In this document: piece by piece, positions 1 to 5,098 of the stretch
How positions within the stretch are numbered: the first letter of the stretch is position 1
Layout: every line of letters begins with the position of its first letter
Source of the DNA: a bacterium
GTDB taxonomy: Bacteria > UBP6 > JAFGXH01
Direction: 5' to 3'
DNA length: 7,556 nucleotides
NCBI GenBank assembly: GCA_027064085.1
Contig: JAMOQH010000146.1
Coordinates: 1-7,556 of the forward strand
Translations under genes and position numbers: made by a program
The notes under the pieces: generated by a model
What the model was told of the DNA's origin: nothing
What the model saw: only the letters and a program-made list of their open reading frames with translations
Databases searched by the model: none

Positions 1-126
1 AAAAAGCCTAAAGATGATGATAGCTGTTCGTTTTCAAGTAATGGGAGTTATTTAAATTTAATATTTATTATGTTTTTTCTTTTTTTACTTAGTAAAAAAA
101 GCTATAATTTAAAAAATAATTCTTAA
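1..126 (+). CDS. C-terminal tail of a protein with a probable CTERM-like sorting signal (5' partial)
   Basis: Frame 1 is open from the left edge to a TAA at 124-126 and encodes 41 residues. The translation starts KKPKDDDSCSFSSNGSY, continues with a hydrophobic stretch (LNLIFIMFFLFLL), then SKK and a short polar tail. An acidic linker, a Cys-Ser-containing motif, one membrane segment and a basic cluster at the very C-terminus match the three-part plan of C-terminal sorting signals of the Cys-containing CTERM types (MYXO-, Synergist- or JDVT-like). These tether exported proteins and are processed by membrane proteases. The body of the protein lies outside the window, so its function is unknown. 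The gene converges on the U32 gene, with 7 bases between the stop codons. Seeing the open frame and its layout is direct; the sorting role is inference. The alternative is an ordinary C-terminal membrane anchor or a chance open frame. Confidence 0.55.
   Translation, partial: KKPKDDDSCSFSSNGSYLNLIFIMFFLFLLSKKSYNLKNNS
79..101. terminator. Perfect inverted repeat, candidate bidirectional terminator
   Basis: The arms CTTTTTTTACT (79-89) and AGTAAAAAAAG (91-101) are perfect reverse complements around T90. Read on the - strand it lies 33 bases beyond the U32 stop codon, and the RNA continues into an A-rich run. Read on the + strand it lies inside the last codons of the convergent gene. The stem is AT-rich with four G:C pairs at most, so termination may be weak. 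It is the only strong hairpin after the U32 gene. Confidence 0.5.
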
Positions 127-133
127 TTAACTC

Positions 134-2191
134 TTACTTTAATTTCAAATAATAATTGAATGTCGTTGAATTTTGAGTTGCTTTTCCTGCCTTAATATTT
201 TGAACTAATTTTTGGGCAAATTTTTTATCCACAGTATTATATTCTAAATCCACATAAAATTTATAATACCCAAATTCATTTAACTCTCTTAAGCGTTTTG
301 TTAGTGAAAAATCTTTATCCGAAAGAGTTAAACTAACTCCATTTTCTCTTTTAAAAATAAATTTTTCATCTCTTAATGATTTTACTTCATCTTGTTTACC
401 TAAGTTGGGGTGAGGTGCTCTTGAAACAAACAATCTAATTTTACCATATATAGGAACAATAATATTGTTAATATTTTTAGCATCTTTCATTAATTTAAGT
501 TCATTTTTGGTAATTTCTATTGATAAAACAGAAGCTTTTAAACCTCTTGAAGAAAAAAAGTTTACAGACTCTCTGTTTATTGTATCTATTTGATGCCCGC
601 TTATTACTTCTGTTGTTTTTATACCATCAAGTAATGCTAAATGTGATAAAGAGGTTATTTCAAACTTAGTAACTCCTTGCTTTGATAAAAATTTCAAATG
701 TTGTTTTACTTTATTAATATCTGCTTCAAACATTGCTGATGGAAATGAGAAAAATACTTTTCTGAAATTATATTCTTTTAAATTATTCATATTTCTATCG
801 TTCATAGTGAGAATAACATAAGCATTTTTTAATGTTGCAAAATGTTTTATAGCTCTATAATCTGATAATTTTACAAAAAACATAGGTTCTTTTACTGGAT
901 TTTTACTAACTTGTGCTAACTTATAGTTTTTTAAATTCAATTTTTTAGCTTTTACTATTCCTCTTAGTTTATTTGGCCATTTTGTTAAAGGAGGCTGACT
1001 AATTAAATATAAAGGGTCATTTCTTTCATATCTATAATCATCACTAATTGTTAGTTGAATTTGGTCATTAATAAATCCTTGCTCATAAGGCTGTCCTTTT
1101 ATATAAACATTTTTTACTTTTGAAGTTGAAGTATAATCTTTTTTAGCATTATGTAATCTTACCCTACTCTTAGCATATAATTCTTGATACAGTTTAATAG
1201 TAACTACATTTTCTTTTTGTTTTATAACTCTTCCTATAGCCTTTCCATAAACTCCAGCTCTAAAAGGGTCTGTTACATCATTAGGTGTAGCACTCAAATA
1301 AAAACCTTGGCTTTTTCTTCTACTTATTACTTGTTCCATAATTTCTTTTGCTTCAGGAAGTGCATTTTCAAAATCATTTAAGTTATCAACTAAATGCCTA
1401 TAAGCCTTCGTTACAGTATAAACATAATCTGCAGATTTCATTCTTCCTTCAATTTTTAATGCTTCTACACCAGTTGCTGCAATTTTATCTACAATCTCTA
1501 TAGTTTCCATATCGCTTAAGCTAAATAAGTATCCTTTTTTATTATCTTTATCAAATTTAAAATTCCTTCTACAAACTTGAGCACATAAACCTCTATTAGC
1601 ACTTAATCCACCTAAATAAGATGAAAAATAACAACTTCCACTTAAAGTATAACACATTGCCCCATGAACAAATACTTCAAGTTCAACATCAGGAACAGCT
1701 CTTTTAATTTTTGAAATTTCTTGCAAAGTTAAATGTCGTTCTAGCACGACCCTTTTAAAACCCAAATCCCTTAAAGTTAATATAGATGCAGAATTAAATG
1801 TTGACATCTGAGTAGATGCATGGAGCTCTATTCCTAATTGAATTATTTGTGTTCTTGTTTTAATTAAATGTAATAATCCTACATCTTGAACTATCAATCC
1901 ATCTGGTTTTAAATCTTCAATTATTTGTAAAAATCTATATAACTCAACTAATTCATCATCTTTTATTATAGTATTAAGAACAATAAACATTCTTTTATTT
2001 AATTTTTTTAAATATTTTTTTATAGTATAAAGTTCATTTATATTAAAATTACTTGCTTTTCCTCTTGCATTAAACTTTTGAAAACCCAAATAAACAGAAT
2101 CAGCTCCTCCTTCTATTGCAGCATATAAATTTTCAGCCTTTCCAACAGGAGAGAGTATTTCCGGTTTATTTAATATTATCTTTTTCTCCAT
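134..2191 (-). CDS. U32 family protein, RlhA/YdcP-like RNA hydroxylase (annotated 'peptidase U32')
   Basis: This 685-residue cytoplasmic protein belongs to the U32 family. Characterised members (RlhA, TrhP, UbiU/UbiV) are Fe-S hydroxylation proteins; RlhA makes 5-hydroxycytidine in 23S rRNA and depends on prephenate. Residues 9-265 form the U32 barrel: PEILSPVG near the start, GGADSVYLG at 28-36, HASTQMS at 124-130, then the signature with Cys180, Cys187, Cys203 and Cys207 (HGAMC, SGSCY, SANRGLCAQVCRR). The spacing C-x6-C-x15-C-x3-C is that of RlhA. KIEGRMKSADYV follows at 246-257. Residues about 300-415 resemble the DUF3656 domain found in RlhA-type long U32 proteins, and the length is close to E. 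coli RlhA (about 650). Residues about 435-670 look like a second, Cys-free U32-related half. The start is supported by an AAGGA Shine-Dalgarno 7 bases upstream. The exact substrate (rRNA or tRNA) cannot be read from the sequence. A true protease role is unlikely. Confidence 0.93.
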   Translation of the reverse strand: MEKKIILNKPEILSPVGKAENLYAAIEGGADSVYLGFQKFNARGKASNFNINELYTIKKYLKKLNKRMFIVLNTIIKDDELVELYRFLQIIEDLKPDGLIVQDVGLLHLIKTRTQIIQLGIELHASTQMSTFNSASILTLRDLGFKRVVLERHLTLQEISKIKRAVPDVELEVFVHGAMCYTLSGSCYFSSYLGGLSANRGLCAQVCRRNFKFDKDNKKGYLFSLSDMETIEIVDKIAATGVEALKIEGRMKSADYVYTVTKAYRHLVDNLNDFENALPEAKEIMEQVISRRKSQGFYLSATPNDVTDPFRAGVYGKAIGRVIKQKENVVTIKLYQELYAKSRVRLHNAKKDYTSTSKVKNVYIKGQPYEQGFINDQIQLTISDDYRYERNDPLYLISQPPLTKWPNKLRGIVKAKKLNLKNYKLAQVSKNPVKEPMFFVKLSDYRAIKHFATLKNAYVILTMNDRNMNNLKEYNFRKVFFSFPSAMFEADINKVKQHLKFLSKQGVTKFEITSLSHLALLDGIKTTEVISGHQIDTINRESVNFFSSRGLKASVLSIEITKNELKLMKDAKNINNIIVPIYGKIRLFVSRAPHPNLGKQDEVKSLRDEKFIFKRENGVSLTLSDKDFSLTKRLRELNEFGYYKFYVDLEYNTVDKKFAQKLVQNIKAGKATQNSTTFNYYLKLK

Positions 2192-2198
2192 TTTTATT

Positions 2199-2203
2199 TC
2201 CTT
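2199..2203 (-). promoter_or_regulatory. Ribosome binding site of the U32 gene
   Basis: On the - strand AAGGA sits 7 bases before the ATG at 2191, within an A-rich leader. This supports the chosen start, since the protein then begins MEKKIILNKPEILSPVG, the normal U32 N-terminus. Confidence 0.7.
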
Positions 2204-2242
2204 TTTTAAAAAATAAGTTTATTAATTTATTATGTTAAATAT

Positions 2243-2262
2243 AACTCTAACTAACTAGAGTT
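2243..2262. repeat. 7-bp inverted repeat in the U32 gene leader
   Basis: The arms AACTCTA (2243-2249) and TAGAGTT (2256-2262) are perfect reverse complements with a 6-base spacer. They fall just downstream of the predicted transcription start (about 2268) and about 52 bases before the start codon. The repeat could be an operator for a dimeric regulator or a small leader stem-loop. There is no U-run after it that would make it a terminator. Confidence 0.4.
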
Positions 2263-2274
2263 CATTAAGAATTC

Positions 2275-2303
2275 TTTATAACATCATTAGTATTAATTAT
2301 CAA
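2275..2303 (-). promoter_or_regulatory. Sigma70-type promoter for the U32 gene
   Basis: On the - strand a -35 box TTGATA (2303-2298) is followed by a 17-base spacer and a -10 box TATAAA (2280-2275). The -10 is preceded by TG plus one base, an extended -10. Each hexamer matches consensus at 5 of 6 positions. The predicted start of transcription near 2268 gives a leader of about 77 bases before the U32 ATG, so the U32 gene does not need read-through from the helicase gene upstream. Confidence 0.6.
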
Positions 2304-2313
2304 GAGTCAGATT

Positions 2314-2391
2314 TTAAAATCTATGAACTTGCTCTTTATTGAAATTCCATTCAGGAGTAATAATATCAAAATCATTATTTAACTTAACTCC
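2314..2391 (-). pseudogene. Possible remnant of a protein C-terminus (start-less open frame)
   Basis: A 25-codon frame on the - strand reads GVKLNNDFDIITPEWNF followed by NKEQVHRF and a TAA. Its mixed composition (Trp, Pro, His, Gln, several acidic residues) looks more like decayed coding sequence than random AT-rich spacer. There is no in-frame start codon, and an in-frame TAA directly precedes it (2394-2392). I do not recognise the family. A chance open frame is a real alternative. Confidence 0.2.
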
Positions 2392-2403
2392 TTAATTAGT
2401 TAA
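2353..2403. repeat. Overlapping hairpins downstream of the PLD-helicase gene
   Basis: Two structures share bases. The first pairs AGGAGT (2353-2358) with ACTCCT (2387-2392) and, nested, AATAAT (2359-2364) with ATTATT (2374-2379). The second pairs TTAACT (2384-2389) with AGTTAA (2398-2403). They cannot form together. They lie 29-79 bases past the stop of the gene ending at 2432, so they may act as a weak terminator or protect the 3' end. Neither is followed by a clean U-run on the - strand. Confidence 0.3.
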
Positions 2404-2431
2404 AAATGCCTAAATCTAAAACTTATAAAAA

Positions 2432-4798
2432 TTAATTAAATTTTCTTTGAAAATAGCTAGATTTCTTATAACTTAATCTATCTTTTAAGGCTAAAGTGAA
2501 CTCTTTATTATTTTTGGATATAAGCTGAAATAATTTTTCGTTTAGGGAGAATATTTTTGTGGTTTTATTATAATTGAAGTATTTTTTCATAGCTCCTGTG
2601 GATAAAAATTTTATTGGATTTTTTATAGCTAACTTTTCAAAATCTTTTAGTTGCCATGTTCTCCAATTTTTATTTGATTTGTCATTTAAGTCAAGTTGAT
2701 ATCTTCTGTTATTTGTGTAGAAATCCATAAATTTATTAGCAATAGATAAACTTGTAACTTCTTTAATTGTTAAAGAATTATTTATAAAAGATAAAATTGT
2801 AGGAATTTTATAGGATTTGCTCATAGATGTTTTTTCTATATCCAATAGAAACTCTCCAATAAGCACGTACTCTGTTAGCCACTTTTTTTCTATATCATTT
2901 AAATCTCCAATTTCGTTTCTAAATTCTAACCATGACTTAAATTTATGTCTGTAAATGTTAAATGAATAATCACTCTGTTCAAAAATATCCATAACAGTTG
3001 GAGTTTTACCTAAATTCTTTTTAATTTCTTTATACTCTTCTATTAATCTCAATTTAATAGGCTCTGTTTTCTTTAATTCTTTAAATAGATTTAACAATTC
3101 AAAATCAAAGTAAGTTTGGCAATTATCTGGAAGTTTGTAATCTTTTTCTATAGGTAGAATTTTTTTATTTTTTGCTGGATTATAATATCCTGTCAAAAAA
3201 CTATATTTAAAATCAGCTCCTTTATAATTTCCTACAAAGTCTAAAACTGTTAAGTATTCCTTGTTTGGAGCAAGCCTTAATCCTCTTCCTAATTGTTGTA
3301 TAAAAATTGTATATGACATTGTCGGCCTTAAAAATAAAACCGTTTCTATATTTGGAATATCTATACCTTCATTAAAAATATCTACTACAAATAAAACAGC
3401 AGTATCTCCCAATTCAAAATTTTCTATAATTTTTTTTCTTTCTTTCTTATTATTTACTCCACTATGTAAAGCTACTGATTTAATATTATAATTATTAAAC
3501 TCTTTAGCCATATACTCAGCATGTTTTATACTTACACAAAAAGCAACAGTTTTTCCTTGATAATAAGATTCATATTTAGAAATGATATTTTCTGTTCTTT
3601 TAGATATCATAATTACATTTTCTAATTCATTTAAATCATATTTCCCACTTCTCCAAGAGATTTTACTATAATCAATATCATCATAAATACCAAAATATTT
3701 AAAAGGAACAAGCCAAGAGTTATTTATTCCAGTTTTTAAATCACACTCGTATGCAATATTGTAATCACATAATTTATAGATATCTTTATTGTCTGTTCTG
3801 TATGGTGTAGCCGTTACTCCTAATAAAAATTTGGGATTGAAATACTCTATAAGTTTTTTATATGAATCAGCTGCTGCATGATGGAATTCATCTATGATAA
3901 TATAATCAAAATAATCTTCTTTAAAGTAATTATCATTAAGATATTTATCCTTTCCTAAAGTTTGAATTGTAGCAAAAATCACATCACTATTTTTATCTTT
4001 TTTATTTCCAATAAAGAATCCTGTATTTAAATCTTTATCAACTTTTTTATATGACTTTTCAGATTGAATTAAAATTTCTTCTCTATGAGCAATAAAGAGT
4101 ACTTTTTTATATCCCATAGAGTCAAAAACAGTTAAATATGTCTTACCAAGTCCTGTTGCGGCAATAACCATTGCTTTTTTATATCCTTCTTCTCTCGTTT
4201 GATTTAATTCATAAAGAGCAGGAATTTGAAAGTTTATTGGTTGTATATCTGTTTGTGATAGAGTTTTAACTTCAGAATATATAGTTTTTCTCCAAGTTTT
4301 ATTATAATCTCTTAAAAATTGTATACTAACAGGTTTACTTTCTTGCTCATATAATAAATTAAACTCATTAATTATATCTTCAAAATCACTCTTATTATTT
4401 GATATTTTATAATTCCATTCTATACCATAAGTTAATGCTGTTTTTGATATATTAGATGAACCAATTATCACATCTCCAATACCATTTTCATATTCAAAAA
4501 TATATGTTTTAGGATGAAAAGATCTATTAAAATCTTTATAAACTCTAATATCTAAGTTTTCACCAAGCTCAGATTTCAATAAGTACAAAGCATTTGGTTC
4601 TGTAATATTTAAGTAAATTCCTGTTAAAATTCTTATTTTTATATCATTATTTTCACTAATTAGCTCTTTTAACTCAGAAATCAGTAATTTTACCCCAGAC
4701 TCTAAAATAAAGGCTACAATAATATTAACTCTAATTGATTTTAATATTGATTTTTTAAGCTCAGGAAGCAAATCCTGTGTGCTACCAAAGAGGTTCAT
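2432..4798 (-). CDS. PLD-type (HKD) nuclease fused to an SF2 DEAD/DEAH helicase, complete
   Basis: The 788-residue protein joins two enzymes. Residues 1-150 are a phospholipase-D-superfamily nuclease with a single active-site half: H95-x-K97, Glu102, G113-S-S-N116 and E127-W-N. The arrangement H-x-K, Asn, Glu resembles metal-independent PLD nucleases such as BfiI, which work as dimers. Residues about 185-525 are an SF2 (ResIII/COG1061-like) helicase: Walker A ATGLGKT 214-220, DEFH 303-306, TATP 329-332, FNEGIDIP 475-482, QQLGRGLR 501-508. Residues about 580-788 are a helical extension ending in an aromatic and basic tail (SYFQRKFN). It presumably translocates on or remodels nucleic acid while the N-terminal domain cuts it. 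All key motifs are intact. It is a paralogue of the next gene upstream but lacks that gene's DUF3427 tail. A strong Shine-Dalgarno fixes the start. A defence or restriction role is inferred from family context only. Confidence 0.92.
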   Translation of the reverse strand: MNLFGSTQDLLPELKKSILKSIRVNIIVAFILESGVKLLISELKELISENNDIKIRILTGIYLNITEPNALYLLKSELGENLDIRVYKDFNRSFHPKTYIFEYENGIGDVIIGSSNISKTALTYGIEWNYKISNNKSDFEDIINEFNLLYEQESKPVSIQFLRDYNKTWRKTIYSEVKTLSQTDIQPINFQIPALYELNQTREEGYKKAMVIAATGLGKTYLTVFDSMGYKKVLFIAHREEILIQSEKSYKKVDKDLNTGFFIGNKKDKNSDVIFATIQTLGKDKYLNDNYFKEDYFDYIIIDEFHHAAADSYKKLIEYFNPKFLLGVTATPYRTDNKDIYKLCDYNIAYECDLKTGINNSWLVPFKYFGIYDDIDYSKISWRSGKYDLNELENVIMISKRTENIISKYESYYQGKTVAFCVSIKHAEYMAKEFNNYNIKSVALHSGVNNKKERKKIIENFELGDTAVLFVVDIFNEGIDIPNIETVLFLRPTMSYTIFIQQLGRGLRLAPNKEYLTVLDFVGNYKGADFKYSFLTGYYNPAKNKKILPIEKDYKLPDNCQTYFDFELLNLFKELKKTEPIKLRLIEEYKEIKKNLGKTPTVMDIFEQSDYSFNIYRHKFKSWLEFRNEIGDLNDIEKKWLTEYVLIGEFLLDIEKTSMSKSYKIPTILSFINNSLTIKEVTSLSIANKFMDFYTNNRRYQLDLNDKSNKNWRTWQLKDFEKLAIKNPIKFLSTGAMKKYFNYNKTTKIFSLNEKLFQLISKNNKEFTLALKDRLSYKKSSYFQRKFN

Positions 4799-4802
4799 GG
4801 TG

Positions 4803-4808
4803 CTCCTT
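4803..4808 (-). promoter_or_regulatory. Strong Shine-Dalgarno of the PLD-helicase gene
   Basis: AAGGAG on the - strand lies 4 bases before the ATG at 4798. It confirms that the protein begins MNLFGSTQ and that no residues are missing ahead of the nuclease domain. Confidence 0.8.
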
Positions 4809-4859
4809 GTTATTAGATTTTTTCATTCTTAATACACTAAAATAAAAATTTCAAAGCTA

Positions 4860-4889
4860 ACTCTACTAAATCCAAATCAAGCTTGTCAA
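4860..4889 (-). promoter_or_regulatory. Candidate promoter of the PLD-helicase gene
   Basis: On the - strand a perfect -35 box TTGACA (4889-4884) is followed by an 18-base spacer and a -10-like TAGAGT (4865-4860), 4 of 6 matches. Transcription would start near 4853, about 55 bases before the ATG. The -35 box overlaps a small inverted repeat (TTGT-caa-ACAA, 4883-4893). The -10 is mediocre, so an activator or a different -10 in the AT-rich stretch just below is possible. Confidence 0.4.
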
Positions 4890-4901
4890 ACAATAAGTAG
4901 T

Positions 4902-4938
4902 AATATTATCTATTCACATCCCCCAAAATATTATTCAC
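4902..4938. repeat. Imperfect direct repeat upstream of the -35 box
   Basis: AATATTAT occurs at 4902-4909 and 4927-4934, each soon followed by TATTCAC (4911-4917 and 4932-4938). The TATTCAC copies are exactly 21 bases apart, two helical turns. They sit 13-49 bases upstream of the candidate -35 of the PLD-helicase gene, where a regulator could bind. Chance repetition in AT-rich DNA is possible. Confidence 0.3.
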
Positions 4939-4964
4939 CCTAAGCTCTCCCACGAGCCTAAGTG
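4936..4964. repeat. Short hairpin with a CCTAAG direct repeat
   Basis: CAC (4936-4938) pairs with GTG (4962-4964) and GCTC (4944-4947) with GAGC (4954-4957) around a TCCCAC loop. CCTAAG is repeated directly at 4939-4944 and 4957-4962, forming the internal loop. This is a small, fairly GC-rich island in an AT-rich spacer. No known element is recognised. Confidence 0.3.
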
Positions 4965-4990
4965 ATCCAAATTACCAAATCTCATAATAA

Positions 4991-5010
4991 ATTAAACATT
5001 TATGGTTAAT
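4991..5010. repeat. 20-bp near-perfect palindrome
   Basis: Bases 4991-5010 are symmetric about 5000/5001: ATTAA pairs with TTAAT and CAT with ATG, with one A/G mismatch and a T/T centre. It is the first of three consecutive inverted repeats running to 5088. It could be an operator or part of a folded 3' region of the upstream gene. Confidence 0.4.
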
Positions 5011-5015
5011 TTTTA

Positions 5016-5040
5016 ATTTTTTAAACTTCGGTTAAAAAAT
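5016..5040. terminator. AT-rich hairpin with a C(UUCG)G loop on the + strand
   Basis: ATTTTTT (5016-5022) pairs with AAAAAAT (5034-5040), and AAC (5024-5026) pairs with GTT (5031-5033), leaving A5023 bulged and TTCG as the loop. On the + strand this is the very stable C(UUCG)G tetraloop. On the - strand the structure follows the GC-rich hairpin and may act as a second termination or processing site for the DUF3427 helicase transcript. Its A-tract/T-tract stem could serve either direction. Confidence 0.45.
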
Positions 5041-5050
5041 CCATGCAAAA

Positions 5051-5088
5051 CACCTTGTAGGGCGGGGGTTTTCCCTTCCCGAAAGGTG
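5051..5088 (-). terminator. GC-rich hairpin just after the DUF3427 helicase stop; candidate intrinsic terminator
   Basis: CACCTT (5051-5056) pairs with AAGGTG (5083-5088), GGG (5060-5062) with CCC (5078-5080) and GGG (5065-5067) with CCC (5073-5075), with a G:T wobble between the two G:C blocks and a GTTTT loop. 23 of 38 bases are G or C, very unlike the rest of the window. On the - strand it starts 10 bases after the stop codon (5101-5099) and the RNA continues UUUUGCAUGGAUUUUUU, so termination is plausible although the U-run is broken. A stem with blocks of G and C is also what IS200/IS605-type element ends look like, so a relic of such an element is an alternative. Confidence 0.5.
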
Positions 5089-5098
5089 GTTGGAATGT

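Noticed and set aside
1184-1381. 65-codon open frame on the + strand
   Set aside because: It is antisense to the well-conserved U32 domain, has an unremarkable Ser/Phe/Tyr-rich translation typical of AT-rich antisense frames, and matches no family I know.
134-2191. Protease function for the U32 protein
   Set aside because: The family name is historical. The four-Cys Fe-S-type signature and RlhA-like layout point to RNA hydroxylation rather than proteolysis.
3261-3491. 76-codon open frame on the + strand
   Set aside because: It lies opposite the conserved helicase motifs V and VI of the PLD-helicase gene and is explained by those codons.
4935-4985. 16-residue frame on the - strand (MRFGNLDHLGSWESLG) in the spacer before the PLD-helicase gene
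   Set aside because: No Shine-Dalgarno precedes the ATG, and the frame overlaps the small hairpin and direct repeats. It could be a relic of an element end but is not supportable as a gene.
4799-5098. CRISPR array or tRNA gene in the spacer
   Set aside because: The repeats are short, unequal and only in pairs, with no regular repeat-spacer pattern. No cloverleaf or T-loop motif is visible.
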